From positions 6,634,001 to 6,698,000 of the forward strand of contig OY764903.1 in NCBI GenBank assembly GCA_963668605.1: a stretch of DNA of 64,000 nt, in the 5' to 3' direction. The translations under genes were made by a program, and so were the position numbers. Under the pieces are notes generated by a model, which ran no database searches, had not been told where the DNA came from, and saw only the letters and a list, made by a program, of their open reading frames with translations. The DNA is from G963668605 sp963668605. GTDB taxonomy: Bacteria > Acidobacteriota > Terriglobia > Bryobacterales > Bryobacteraceae. This document shows, in pieces, positions 1-8,060 of this stretch; the stretch's first letter is position 1, and the number at the start of each line of letters is the position of its first letter.

Positions 1-18
1 CTTGGAGGTGATGCATGA
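1..18 (+). CDS. 3' end of an upstream gene, probably another tyrosine recombinase
   Basis: The first bases read as codons for L-G-G-D-A followed by TGA at 16-18. That stop overlaps the ATG of the next recombinase by four bases (ATGA). Such overlap implies translational coupling, as in recombinase-in-trio elements where several tyrosine recombinase genes follow one another. Only five sense codons are visible, so identity is inferred from context alone. Confidence 0.4.
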   Translation, partial: LGGDA

Positions 19-1004
19 CCGCACTCGCCACGACTTTGCAGTCGTTCTTCACTGATCGCCTCCTCCGTCAGCGTCAGGTCAGCCCGAACACGCTCTGTGC
101 GTATCGGGATACTCTGCGGCTATTGCTGGTCTTCGCATCAGACAGGAAAGGCAATGTCCCAAGCAAGCTGGATATCGACGATCTGGATGCTTCGCTGGTC
201 GGCGCCTTCCTCAACGACTTGGAACAGCAGAGAAAGAATAGCGTGCGCACCCGCAATGCGCGGCTTGCTGCCATCCGTTCCCTGTTTCGATACGCGGCGC
301 TTCGGCATCCAGAGCATGCTTCTGCCATCGAGCGCGTTCTTGCCATTCCACCAAAGCGTTTCGAGCGACGGCTCGTGACGTTCCTGACCGAGACGGAAAT
401 CAACGCCTTGCTCGCCGCGCCCGATCGGTCGAACTGGACCGGGCGGCGTGACACCGCACTGTTCAGCCTCGCTGTCCAGACCGGTCTTCGGGCGTCTGAA
501 CTGACCGGCCTGTGCTGCGCCGATGTCCATCTCGGATCCGGTGCGCATGTGAGTTGCAACGGGAAGGGACGAAAGCAACGGATTACGCCGCTCACCTCGG
601 GAACAGTCGCCGTCTTGCGTTCCTGGCTGGCCGAGCGGGCCGGTCAGCCAGAAGCTCCGCTGTTCACCACACAGATTGGAAGAAAACTCAGCCGGGACGC
701 TCTCGAGCACAGGCTTGCCAAATACGTCGGGAAAGCCACTGACGCTTGTCCGTCGCTGGCGCAAAAAACGGTGACCATGCATGTATTGCGGCATTCAGCC
801 GCCATGCGATTGCTGCGCGCCGGCATCGACACCTCGGTGATCGCACTCTGGCTCGGCCACGAACAGATCGAGACGACCCAAATCTACCTACACGCGGATC
901 TGGAGATCAAGGAACGCGCTCTGGACAAGACAGCTCCGATAGAGACAAAACCCGGCCGTTTCCGACCGACCGACAAACTCCTCGCCTTCCTGGAGACTCT
1001 CTGA
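15..1004 (+). CDS. Tyrosine-type site-specific recombinase (XerC/D-like; possible third gene of a RIT element)
   Basis: This 329-residue protein cuts and rejoins DNA through a tyrosine nucleophile. An N-terminal SAM-like core-binding domain spans about residues 5-105 and the catalytic domain about 120-310. The catalytic set is visible: Arg159 in TGLRASEL, Lys184 in GKGRK, His256 and Arg259 in HVLRH, His282 in LGHEQ and Tyr291 in QIYLH. All active-site residues are present, so it is probably functional. Its ATG overlaps the stop of the upstream gene, and its own stop lies one base before an inverted copy of the element's terminal motif. It more likely moves this element than the neighbouring phage, because the phage genes lie beyond the broken DUF3489 gene. 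A phage integrase is the alternative. Confidence 0.85.
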   Translation: MTALATTLQSFFTDRLLRQRQVSPNTLCAYRDTLRLLLVFASDRKGNVPSKLDIDDLDASLVGAFLNDLEQQRKNSVRTRNARLAAIRSLFRYAALRHPEHASAIERVLAIPPKRFERRLVTFLTETEINALLAAPDRSNWTGRRDTALFSLAVQTGLRASELTGLCCADVHLGSGAHVSCNGKGRKQRITPLTSGTVAVLRSWLAERAGQPEAPLFTTQIGRKLSRDALEHRLAKYVGKATDACPSLAQKTVTMHVLRHSAAMRLLRAGIDTSVIALWLGHEQIETTQIYLHADLEIKERALDKTAPIETKPGRFRPTDKLLAFLETL

Positions 1005-1088
1005 TTATGCCGACTCCATCGCAGCGATCCCCGCCCCACAGACCGGGTTACCGACACAGGTCGGCATAATCCGAACGTCGGCATAATG
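1003..1088. repeat. Terminal repeat cluster of the recombinase element
   Basis: GTCGGCATAAT occurs as direct copies at 1060-1070 and 1077-1087, and its complement ATTATGCCGAC occurs at 1004-1014. The two direct copies are 17 bp apart, start to start. The outer copy abuts the point where the DUF3489 frame is broken. They are probably recombinase binding sites at the element end, which is inference from their position and symmetry. Confidence 0.6.
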
Positions 1089-1556
1089 CGATTGCCAGCC
1101 TGTAGCGGACATTATTTCGGCGAGTGTCGCGCCATCCGGGCGCTTCAGCATGTCGAGGACGATGGCCTTCTTGCTGCCTTCGCGCGCCCTTTTGGGCCCC
1201 GTGGCGTTGTCGGCGGGCTTGGCCTGTTTGTCCGCTTTGGCCTTCTTCGGCGCGACGGGGGCGGCGTGTTGCGCGGGTGCGGGCGTCAGGGCTTGTACCG
1301 CCTTCCAGATGCGCGCGACCGCCGTCTGGCGGTCCGTGAACTTCCTGACCGGCTTCAGAGCGTCGAAGGGGACCACGCCGGCGAACGCATTCCAGACGTC
1401 GACGAAGCGGCCGATCGGCCACTGGCCGGTCAGCTTAGCCAGTTCCTTTTCGCTCGTGAACGTTCCCTCCGTGGTTCCGATGCTGTGGTTCAGCGCGTCC
1501 TCGTACTCGGCAAACGCCGTGATGTTGTTGTCGGTGTCAATCGTGAAAGTAATCAT
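1005..1556 (-). CDS. DUF3489-domain protein, C-terminus replaced by mobile-element sequence
   Basis: The 183-residue frame has an N-terminal region of about 95 residues (starting MITFTIDT), a Lys/Ala/Pro-rich linker at about 95-125, and then the start of a DUF3489 winged-helix-like domain (SKKAIVLDMLKRPDGATLAE...TGWQSH). Family members normally continue after the TGWQxH segment with SVRGF and a further 30 or so residues. Here the frame runs instead into the recombinase element at about base 1086 and ends with an unrelated tail of about 27 residues. A good ribosome-binding site (GGAGAA) precedes the ATG. It is the last gene of a leftward cluster with the two genes upstream. The family often occurs on phages and plasmids and its role is unknown. 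The gene is probably inactivated. Confidence 0.75.
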   Translation of the reverse strand: MITFTIDTDNNITAFAEYEDALNHSIGTTEGTFTSEKELAKLTGQWPIGRFVDVWNAFAGVVPFDALKPVRKFTDRQTAVARIWKAVQALTPAPAQHAAPVAPKKAKADKQAKPADNATGPKRAREGSKKAIVLDMLKRPDGATLAEIMSATGWQSHYADVRIMPTCVGNPVCGAGIAAMESA

Positions 1557-1566
1557 GTTTGTTCTC

Positions 1567-1791
1567 CTATCGAGTCATCCCGGCGAGCTTGTCGTCGGGG
1601 GTAATGCTTAAGTCCTTGTAGTAGCCGCTCTGCACGCGGATCCAACCGTGAGCCGACCAGACTTCATAGCGGGCGGCGATGCGGCTTAGCTTGATGCGGC
1701 GGGCGCCGCCGAGTTCTTTCTGCAGGTGGCCCCAGCGGTCGAGTTTCCAGCCGTTGCGCGTGGCCCAGACGATCAGTTCGTCGCGGGTCAT
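1567..1791 (-). CDS. Small conserved hypothetical protein (74 aa)
   Basis: This Trp- and Arg-rich protein starts at MTRDELIVWATRNGW. A longer open frame extends upstream to 1998, but this ATG lies two bases after the stop of the upstream gene, which fits a tightly packed operon. No membrane segment or catalytic motif is visible. Its basic, aromatic composition could suit nucleic-acid binding, but no family is recognised. It sits between the 83-residue gene and the DUF3489 gene on the same strand, so the three are probably co-transcribed. Confidence 0.6.
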   Translation of the reverse strand: MTRDELIVWATRNGWKLDRWGHLQKELGGARRIKLSRIAARYEVWSAHGWIRVQSGYYKDLSITPDDKLAGMTR

Positions 1792-1793
1792 CG

Positions 1794-2045
1794 TTAGTAC
1801 TCCAGTCCTTTGGCGTCGACCGCGCTGCGATCTCCGAGGAAGGCGAGGATGTAGGCGAGTTGCTCGGTGACGTGGCCCAGGTCGCCAGCGTGGGTCCAGT
1901 GGGTTGGGGTGGCTTGCTGGTCCTTGCGGTGCTTGTCGAGCTGCTGGCTGATGCGTTTGAGCAGGTCCTGGCACTCTGCTTGCCGCTCGGCGTAGCAATC
2001 GGCGGCGGTCTGTTTAGCTTGATTGGTCCGTGTCATCGACACCAT
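1794..2045 (-). CDS. Small hypothetical protein, first gene of the leftward cluster
   Basis: The 83-residue protein has a charged helical N-terminal half (AERQAECQDLLKRISQQLDK) and a hydrophobic stretch near its C-terminus (LAYILAFLG). A second in-frame ATG lies three codons in, so the start is uncertain by nine bases. No family is recognised. It diverges from the terminase genes, with about 60 bp between the two starts that must hold both promoters. Confidence 0.5.
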   Translation of the reverse strand: MVSMTRTNQAKQTAADCYAERQAECQDLLKRISQQLDKHRKDQQATPTHWTHAGDLGHVTEQLAYILAFLGDRSAVDAKGLEY

Positions 2046-2106
2046 AGATCACTTCATGTGCGCGGGATAGCAAGTCAAAAGTGCTGGCAATCGAAAGAAA
2101 GATTCA

Positions 2107-2634
2107 ATGGCGCTGATCAGCTTGCGCGGCTACGCCAAACAGCGCGGCGTGTCGCTCAAGGCGGTGCAGAAAGCGATTCAATCGGGGCGGATTGCGACCA
2201 CGCCGGGCGGGAAGATCGACCCCGCGCGTGCCGATGCGGAATGGGAGCGGAATACCGCGCCGCGGCAAGCGAGCATCGCCAGTTCATCGCCTCCTGTCCG
2301 GCGGTCTCCCGCGCCGGCGCCGGAGATGCCTCGCGCCGAAGTCCCTGGCGGTGGGGCGCTCGAGTATTCCCGCGCGCGTGCCGTGCGGGAGAACTACCTG
2401 GCGCGCCTGGCCAAGATCGAGTACGAGGAGCGGCTGGGCAAGCTGGTGAGCCGCGACGAGATGCAGGTGGCGGCCTTCAATAAGTTCCGCACCTTCCGCG
2501 ACGGCATGTTGAATATCCCGGACCGGGTGGCGGCAGTGCTGGCCGCCGAATCCGATTCGACCAAAGTGCACACGATGCTGACGACTGAGATTCGGAAGGC
2601 GCTTCTGGAGTTCGCCGATGGCGCAAACGGCTGA
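2107..2634 (+). CDS. Phage terminase small subunit (HTH DNA-packaging protein)
   Basis: The 175-residue protein begins with a helix-turn-helix of the Nu1/excisionase type (about residues 3-45, with LRGYAKQRGVSLKAVQKAI), as expected for the subunit that recognises the cos/pac site. A Pro/Ala-rich linker (about 52-85) follows, then a helical domain (about 88-172) likely to mediate oligomerisation and contact with the large subunit. It is the first gene of the rightward late operon and overlaps the large-subunit gene by 17 bases. The call rests on the HTH and on position directly before a clear GpA-type large terminase. Confidence 0.75.
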   Translation: MALISLRGYAKQRGVSLKAVQKAIQSGRIATTPGGKIDPARADAEWERNTAPRQASIASSSPPVRRSPAPAPEMPRAEVPGGGALEYSRARAVRENYLARLAKIEYEERLGKLVSRDEMQVAAFNKFRTFRDGMLNIPDRVAAVLAAESDSTKVHTMLTTEIRKALLEFADGANG

Positions 2635-4537
2635 AGAGATCTACGCGGCATCGGCAGTTGCGGGGGCACGGCCGGATCCGCTGCTGACGATTTCGGAGTG
2701 GGCGGATCAGTACCGCGTGCTCTCTACGCGCGCGTCCGCCGAGCCGGGCCCTTGGCGCACGTCGCGAACTCCGTATCTGAAGGAGATCATGGACTGCCTG
2801 TCGCCATCGTCGCCGACCGAGCGCGTGGTGTTCATGAAAGGCGCTCAGTTGGGTGCGACAGAAGCGGGGAACAACTGGGTAGGCTACGTCATCCACCAGG
2901 CGCCCGGTCCGATGATGGCGGTGCAGCCGACCGTCGAGATGGCCAAGCGCAACTCGAAGCAGAGGATCGATCCTCTCATCGAGGAAAGCGACGTGCTGCG
3001 GAAACTGGTGCAGGACCCGCGCTCGCGCGATAGCGGGAATACGGTGTTGGCGAAGGAATTCCCTGGTGGCCTGCTGGTGATGACTGGCGCCAATTCCGCC
3101 GTCGGCCTCCGGTCCATGGCGGCGCGGTACCTGTTCCTCGATGAGGTGGACGGCTATCCCGGCGATGTGGACGGGGAAGGTGATCCCGTCAATCTCGCGA
3201 TGGCGCGCACGCGGACATTCGCACGGCGGAAAGTCTTTCTGGTTTCTACGCCGAAGGTCTCCGGCGTGAGCCGGATCGAGGCGGCCTACCAGGAAAGCGA
3301 TCAGCGGCACTTCTGGGTCCCCTGCCCGGGCTGCGGAGAGTTCCAAATTCTCCGATTCGCGCAGGTGACCTGGCCCAAGGGGAAACCCGGCGAGGCCGTC
3401 TACATCTGCGAGCATTGCCGGGCGCGCATCGAGAACCACCAGAAGCATTGGATGCTGCCTCGTGGGGAGTGGCGCCCGAGCTCGGCCGGCGACGGCAAGA
3501 CGGCGGGTTTTCACTTGCCGAGCCACTACAGTCCGGTTGGCTGGTTCAGTTTCGCGGATGCGGCGACGATGTTCGAGAAGGCGCAAAACAATCCGACACT
3601 GCTGCAAGTGTTCGTCAACACGGTGCTCGGTGAGACCTGGACGCAGATGGCCGAAGCGCCGGACTGGCAGCGGCTGTACGATCGACGCGAAAGCTACAAG
3701 ATCGGGATCGTGCCCGTTGGAGGACTGTTCCTCACTGCGGGAGTGGATGTGCAGCGGGACCGCATCGAAGTGCAGATGGTCGCTTGGGGACGCGGGAAGC
3801 AGAGTTGGCTTGTCGATCACGTGGTCCTCGATGGCGACACCTCGCGCACCGAAGTGTGGCGCGGCCTGACCGATCTGCTGAACACGACCTACCGTCACGA
3901 GTGCGGCACCGAACTCGCCATCACGCGCATGGCCGTGGACTCCGGATGGGCGACTCAGGAAGTCTACGCGTGGGCGAGACAGCAGGGCCCCGGACGCGTC
4001 CTGGTGATCAAAGGCTACGAGAATGGCACGGCTCCCATCGGCCAGCCGAATGCCGTCGAAGTGACCGCGGCCGGCAAGAAGATCAAACGCGGGGTGAAGG
4101 TTTGGCCTGTGGCGACCGGGATGCTCAAGAGCGAGCTCTACGGCTGGCTGAAACTGGAGCGGCCGTCGGAAGAGAGCGGCGAGCCGTTTCCGCCTGGCTA
4201 CGCGCACTTTCCGCAGATGCCCGAAGAGTTCTTCCGGCAACTCACCGCAGAGCAACTGATACCGCGCATCGTCAAAGGCTACCGGAAGCTCGAATGGGTG
4301 AAAACGCGTGAGCGGAATGAGTCACTCGATTGCAGGATATATTCTCGCGCTGCCGCCGCCCAGTTCGGAATGGATCGTTTCGCCGAACGCCACTGGGCCG
4401 CGCTCGAAGCACAGATCGGCACGGTAAGACGCGCGGTCACGCCGGTTGTGGGGCCTGCGTCTGCCGCACCGGCTGCCTCCGCGCCTCGTCCGACTCCGGT
4501 GCGCCGCGTGATTCGCTCGCCGTTTCTGAATCGTTGA
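2618..4537 (+). CDS. Phage terminase large subunit, GpA family
   Basis: The 639-residue motor packages phage DNA into proheads and cuts it at genome ends. The ATPase domain has a deviant Walker A (KGAQLGAT, residues 74-81) and a Walker B (LFLDEVD, residues 172-178). A zinc-ribbon-like pair CPGC/CEHC (236-239, 264-267) precedes the C-terminal nuclease domain, where Asp377 of GVDVQ is a likely metal ligand. The length matches lambda gpA (641 residues). The C-terminal 40 residues are Pro/Ala/Arg-rich. It is translationally coupled to the small subunit. Confidence 0.95.
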   Translation: MAQTAEEIYAASAVAGARPDPLLTISEWADQYRVLSTRASAEPGPWRTSRTPYLKEIMDCLSPSSPTERVVFMKGAQLGATEAGNNWVGYVIHQAPGPMMAVQPTVEMAKRNSKQRIDPLIEESDVLRKLVQDPRSRDSGNTVLAKEFPGGLLVMTGANSAVGLRSMAARYLFLDEVDGYPGDVDGEGDPVNLAMARTRTFARRKVFLVSTPKVSGVSRIEAAYQESDQRHFWVPCPGCGEFQILRFAQVTWPKGKPGEAVYICEHCRARIENHQKHWMLPRGEWRPSSAGDGKTAGFHLPSHYSPVGWFSFADAATMFEKAQNNPTLLQVFVNTVLGETWTQMAEAPDWQRLYDRRESYKIGIVPVGGLFLTAGVDVQRDRIEVQMVAWGRGKQSWLVDHVVLDGDTSRTEVWRGLTDLLNTTYRHECGTELAITRMAVDSGWATQEVYAWARQQGPGRVLVIKGYENGTAPIGQPNAVEVTAAGKKIKRGVKVWPVATGMLKSELYGWLKLERPSEESGEPFPPGYAHFPQMPEEFFRQLTAEQLIPRIVKGYRKLEWVKTRERNESLDCRIYSRAAAAQFGMDRFAERHWAALEAQIGTVRRAVTPVVGPASAAPAASAPRPTPVRRVIRSPFLNR

Positions 4538-4540
4538 AAC

Positions 4541-4744
4541 ATGTATACCGAACAGCAACTGCAATCACTGCGCGATGCGCTGGCGAACGGCGTGCGCCGG
4601 ATCCGCTTCTCGGATCGCGAGATGGAGTTCCGCACCGTCGACGAGCTGAAGGCCGCGATCGCCGTGGCGGAGGCGGAGATCGCCAAGCACAGTGGGACTC
4701 CCACGATCCGGCAGATTCGCATCTCCACACAGAAGGGATTCTGA
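4541..4744 (+). CDS. gpW-like head-tail joining protein
   Basis: The 67-residue protein is the size of lambda gpW (68 residues) and follows the terminase directly, as W does in lambda. The pattern fits the family: an N-terminal helix starting YTEQQLQSLRDALANG, a short beta hairpin IRFSDREMEFRTV, and a second helix KAAIAVAEAEIAK. gpW plugs the portal after packaging and makes the site for tail attachment. It lies three bases after the terminase stop and four before the portal start. Confidence 0.85.
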   Translation: MYTEQQLQSLRDALANGVRRIRFSDREMEFRTVDELKAAIAVAEAEIAKHSGTPTIRQIRISTQKGF

Positions 4745-4747
4745 GCA

Positions 4748-6205
4748 TTGAAGGTCTTCCGTCGAATCCAGGCTGCACTGATCCCGCGGATGCGCGCGGT
4801 GTCAAACTACGATGCCGCCGCGGCGACGCGACGCACGATCGGGTGGGCGCCTACCGCCAGCGATATCAATACGCTGGTCTTCCAAAGCGCCGAGACGCTG
4901 CGTTCCCGCTCGCGCGACATGGTGCGGCGGAACCCTTGGGCGACCAACGCGCTCGATGCGTTTGTCGGCAATTGCATCGGCGTTGGGATCAAGCCGCAAT
5001 CGCAGTATGCGGATACGCGTCTCCGGGAACAACTGCAGACGCTCTGGCTGTGCTGGACCGATGAAGCGGACGCCTCCGGGCTCACTGATTTCTATGGCTT
5101 GCAGGCCGTCGCCTGCCGGTCCGTCATGGAGGGCGGCGAGTGTTTCATCCGGCTGCGGCCGCGCCTGCCGAGCGACGGGCTATCGGTACCGCTGCAATTG
5201 CAGGTGCTTGAGGCCGAACACCTTCCGGCGAGTGACACGCGGAAGCTTGAAAACGGCAACTACGTTCGCGCGGGGATTGAATTCAACGGCATTGGGAAGC
5301 GCGTTGCCTATCATCTTTACAGAGAGCATCCCAATGACTCCCTGAATCCACTGGCTTCGACCGAGCAGGTGCGGGTTCCGGCCGAGTCCGTGCTGCATCT
5401 GTTTCGCCCTCTTCGGCCCGGCCAGTTGCGGGGCCAGCCTTGGCTCACGCAGGTTCTGGTCAAGCTCTACGAACTCGATCAATACGACGATGCCGAGTTA
5501 GTCCGGAAGAAGACCGCCGCGATGTTTGCGGGCTTCGTCACCAAGAACACGCCGGAGGACCAGATCCTTGGCGAGGGTGCGGCGGACGCGACCGGCGCTG
5601 CGATCGCCGGACTCGAGCCAGGCACCATGCAGGTGCTGCTGCCGGGCGAGGACGTGAAGTTCTCCTCACCCGCTGACGTCGGCGCCACGTATGAAACGTT
5701 CATGCGGGTGCAGTTGCGCAGTGTGGCCGCCGGCATGGGCATCACCTATGAGCAACTGACCGGCGATCTCACTGGCGTCAACTACTCTTCGATCCGCGCC
5801 GGGTTGCTCGAGTTCCGCCGGCGCTGCGAGCAGTTCCAGCATCAGGTGATCGTCTTTCAGATGTGCCGGCCCATCTGGCGGCAATGGATCGGAGCCGCGG
5901 TCCTGAGCGGAGCGCTTCCGAACACCGGCGATTTGGCCGGCTACTACAACGTGAAGTGGATCCCGCCTGGGTTTGCCTGGGTCGATCCGCTCAAAGACAT
6001 CAAGGCGCAAGTCATGGCCGTGCGCGCGGGCTTCAAGAGCCGCGCCGAGGTCGTCTCTGAGCAGGGCTATGACGCCGCGGCCATCGACCGTGAGATTGCC
6101 GCCGACAATGCCCGGGCCGATGAACTCGGCCTCAGCTACGAATCCGATCCACGGAAGGACCCGAATGCATCACCATCTACCGAACCTGGCAACGCGGGTG
6201 TTTGA
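4748..6205 (+). CDS. Phage portal protein, lambda gpB family
   Basis: This 485-residue protein forms the dodecameric portal ring at one head vertex. The N-terminal region (residues 35-75, with SRDMVRRNPWATNALDAFVGN and IGVGIKPQ) and the central segment EQLTGDLTGVNYSSIRAGLLEFRRR are typical of the lambda portal family. Translation appears to start at a TTG, because no ATG or GTG gives full N-terminal coverage. Its 3' end overlaps the protease gene by 41 bases, so the two are coupled. The length is a little below lambda gpB (533 residues). Confidence 0.93.
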   Translation: MKVFRRIQAALIPRMRAVSNYDAAAATRRTIGWAPTASDINTLVFQSAETLRSRSRDMVRRNPWATNALDAFVGNCIGVGIKPQSQYADTRLREQLQTLWLCWTDEADASGLTDFYGLQAVACRSVMEGGECFIRLRPRLPSDGLSVPLQLQVLEAEHLPASDTRKLENGNYVRAGIEFNGIGKRVAYHLYREHPNDSLNPLASTEQVRVPAESVLHLFRPLRPGQLRGQPWLTQVLVKLYELDQYDDAELVRKKTAAMFAGFVTKNTPEDQILGEGAADATGAAIAGLEPGTMQVLLPGEDVKFSSPADVGATYETFMRVQLRSVAAGMGITYEQLTGDLTGVNYSSIRAGLLEFRRRCEQFQHQVIVFQMCRPIWRQWIGAAVLSGALPNTGDLAGYYNVKWIPPGFAWVDPLKDIKAQVMAVRAGFKSRAEVVSEQGYDAAAIDREIAADNARADELGLSYESDPRKDPNASPSTEPGNAGV

Positions 6206-7382
6206 TACCCCTCTCCTGATCGCCCCACAGAAGCTTGAAGTGATTCTCGCGGTGCTCGCTCCGCGATTCGGGATCGCAGTTCCCGTGGCCGCGGCGGTAT
6301 CGAGCGGCGAGCGAGCGCAGAAGAAGCCGTACGAAGTGACGCCGGACGGCATCGCGGTGATCCCGATCGAAGGCACGCTGGTGCACAAGAGCTACGGGCT
6401 CGACGCGCTTTCGGGCATGCGCTCCTACGCCGACATTCAGGGCGAGATCGAAGATGCCGCTACCGATCCGGCGATTCGGGGCATTCTGCTTGAGATCGAT
6501 TCGCCGGGCGGAGAAGTGGCCGGCGTGTTCGACCTGGTGGATACGATTGCAGCCGCACGATCCACCAAACCGATCTACGCCGTGGCCAACAACGATGCCT
6601 TCAGTGCGGCGTATTTGCTGGCATCCGGCGCCGAGCGCATTTACGCGAGCCGGACTTCCGGGCTTGGCAGTATCGGCGTGATTGTGAGCCACCTGGACGT
6701 CAGCGCCAATGACGAGAAGCTCGGCTACAAGTACACGATCATCCACGCGGGCGCCCGGAAAGCGGACTTCCACTCGCACGCTCCGCTCTCGGAAGATGCC
6801 CGCAACATCCTGGAATCGGAAGTGAACCGGACCTACGACATGCTCGTGAGCGCCGTCGCGCAGAACCGGGGACTTTCTGAGGCGGCCGTCCGCCAAAGCG
6901 AAGCCGGATTGTACTTCGGCTGCGATGCCGTAAACGTGAAACTGGCGGACGTGCTCGGCACGCGCCAGAGCGCTTTGAATGATCTGCGAACCGCCACGGC
7001 GGGCCGCACCTCGGTAATCCAAACAGGAGGGAAATCCCACATGCAAGAAGAAACTGTTCAGACCAATGCGTCTGAGCTTCCAATCGATCTCGAGGCGGTC
7101 CGCGCCGAAGCTCACCGTGCAGGCTACGCGGAAGCCCGCGAGATCGTCGAACTGTGCACGCTGGCCGGAATGCCCAGTTGCGCCGCGGATCTGCTGGCGA
7201 AGCAGACCAGCGCGGCGGCCGCTCGCCAGGCACTCATGACCGCCCGTGCCACAGCGGACGCTCCGGACATCCGCTCTCACGTCACGCCCGGCATGGAGAC
7301 CGCGGTGACGCCGTCTCTCGAGAACAATCCAGTGGTGAAGGCCGTCGAGCAGATCGCGGCCGCGTCGAAAGGAGGCCGATAG
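6165..7382 (+). CDS. S49-family head maturation protease (lambda gpC-like), fused to scaffold
   Basis: The 405-residue protein has an S49/SppA serine peptidase domain from about residue 55 to 290. The core IEGTLVHKS is followed by the nucleophile region (NNDAFSAAYLLASGAERIYA) and the downstream TSGLGSIGV strand. In lambda, C cleaves the portal and scaffold during prohead maturation. The start at 6165 has a GGAAGGA ribosome-binding site inside the portal gene; an open frame continues upstream but lies within portal coding sequence. The last 113 residues can be made separately as a scaffold (see the nested start), which mirrors lambda C/Nu3. Confidence 0.92.
   Translation: MHHHLPNLATRVFDTPLLIAPQKLEVILAVLAPRFGIAVPVAAAVSSGERAQKKPYEVTPDGIAVIPIEGTLVHKSYGLDALSGMRSYADIQGEIEDAATDPAIRGILLEIDSPGGEVAGVFDLVDTIAAARSTKPIYAVANNDAFSAAYLLASGAERIYASRTSGLGSIGVIVSHLDVSANDEKLGYKYTIIHAGARKADFHSHAPLSEDARNILESEVNRTYDMLVSAVAQNRGLSEAAVRQSEAGLYFGCDAVNVKLADVLGTRQSALNDLRTATAGRTSVIQTGGKSHMQEETVQTNASELPIDLEAVRAEAHRAGYAEAREIVELCTLAGMPSCAADLLAKQTSAAAARQALMTARATADAPDIRSHVTPGMETAVTPSLENNPVVKAVEQIAAASKGGR
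7041..7382 (+). CDS. Nested in-frame scaffold protein (lambda Nu3-like)
   Basis: Inside the protease gene, in the same frame, an ATG is preceded ten bases upstream by a near-perfect Shine-Dalgarno AGGAGGG (7025-7031), stronger than that of most genes here. The product would be 113 residues, helical, acidic and Ala/Glu-rich, with no cysteine-rich or catalytic segment beyond the peptidase domain. Lambda makes its scaffold Nu3 from an internal start in gene C in the same way, so this is very likely the capsid scaffold. It acts in prohead assembly and would then be degraded by the protease. Confidence 0.75.
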   Translation: MQEETVQTNASELPIDLEAVRAEAHRAGYAEAREIVELCTLAGMPSCAADLLAKQTSAAAARQALMTARATADAPDIRSHVTPGMETAVTPSLENNPVVKAVEQIAAASKGGR

Positions 7383-7385
7383 GCC

Positions 7386-8054
7386 ATGGCAGTCAGCAAC
7401 GAATCGAAGCGCTTGGGCGATTGGCTCAAGTGGGAAGAAGAGAATCAATACAGCCGGGATATCGTCACGATCCTGGCGGGCAGTGGCGGCGAGCGCGCTT
7501 TGCTCACCGGCATGGTCTTGGGCCGCACCACCAAGGGCGCCGCGACTTCGGCCGCGGCTGCCGGGAATACCGGCAACGGAACCATCACGGCTGCCCCGGC
7601 GGTCGGCGCCGCGGCGAAGCCGGGCATCTACCGCGCGATCTGCATCGAGCCGGCGACCGACGGCGGGAAGTTCGCGGTGGAAGATCCGGACGGTATTCTC
7701 ATCGGAACGGCCACGGTGGGTTCGCCTTTCAGCACCCACCTCACCTTCACCATCGCCGACGGCGCGGCCGACTTCGCCGCGGGCGACTCGTTCACGATTA
7801 CCGTTGCCGCGGGATCGGGCAAGGTGAAGCAGATTGACTTCGCTGCGACCGACGGGAGCGATGCCGCCTGCGCACTCCTGGTGGCCGACGCGACCGCTCC
7901 GGACGGCAGTGACCTGTCCGCCATCGCCGTGACTCGCAACGCGATCGTTTCGGCGAACGGCATTACCTTCCCCGCAGACGCCAGCACGAATCAGAAGAAC
8001 GCGGCCATCGCCCAACTCGAGAAGCTGGGGATCCTGGTCCGCGAAGGAGCCTAA
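7386..8054 (+). CDS. Head decoration protein (lambda gpD-like)
   Basis: The 222-residue protein starts four bases after the protease stop with a GGAGG ribosome-binding site. The N-terminal segment (LKWEEENQYSRDIVTILAG, then ALLTGMVLGRTT) and the C-terminal segment (AIVSANGITFPAD...AAIAQLEKLGILVREGA) match the gpD/decoration family, which trimerises on the capsid surface and stabilises the packed head. It is about twice the length of lambda gpD (110 residues). The extra part is an Ala/Gly/Thr-rich beta segment (about residues 45-150) that resembles the larger decoration proteins of other phages. Confidence 0.85.
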   Translation: MAVSNESKRLGDWLKWEEENQYSRDIVTILAGSGGERALLTGMVLGRTTKGAATSAAAAGNTGNGTITAAPAVGAAAKPGIYRAICIEPATDGGKFAVEDPDGILIGTATVGSPFSTHLTFTIADGAADFAAGDSFTITVAAGSGKVKQIDFAATDGSDAACALLVADATAPDGSDLSAIAVTRNAIVSANGITFPADASTNQKNAAIAQLEKLGILVREGA

Positions 8055-8060
8055 CCAACC

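Larger units (their letters stand above)
1..1085 (+). mobile_element. Right part of a tyrosine-recombinase element (RIT-like), left part outside window
   Basis: A recombinase gene translationally coupled to an upstream gene lies next to a terminal region carrying three copies of an 11-bp motif. The DUF3489 gene beyond it is interrupted exactly where the motif copies end. These features fit a recombinase-in-trio (RIT) element with its right boundary at about 1085/1086. The boundary is supported because the DUF3489 reading frame loses its family sequence at that base. The other end and the target duplication cannot be seen. Confidence 0.55.

Noticed and set aside
2477..4255. 592-codon open frame antisense to the large terminase
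   Set aside because: It is a shadow of codon bias in a GC-rich gene. The sense strand carries Walker motifs and phage synteny, and the antisense product has no domain or ribosome site.
6177..8015. 612-codon open frame antisense to protease and decoration genes
   Set aside because: Low-complexity Arg/Gly/His-rich product with no motif, spanning two clear sense genes.
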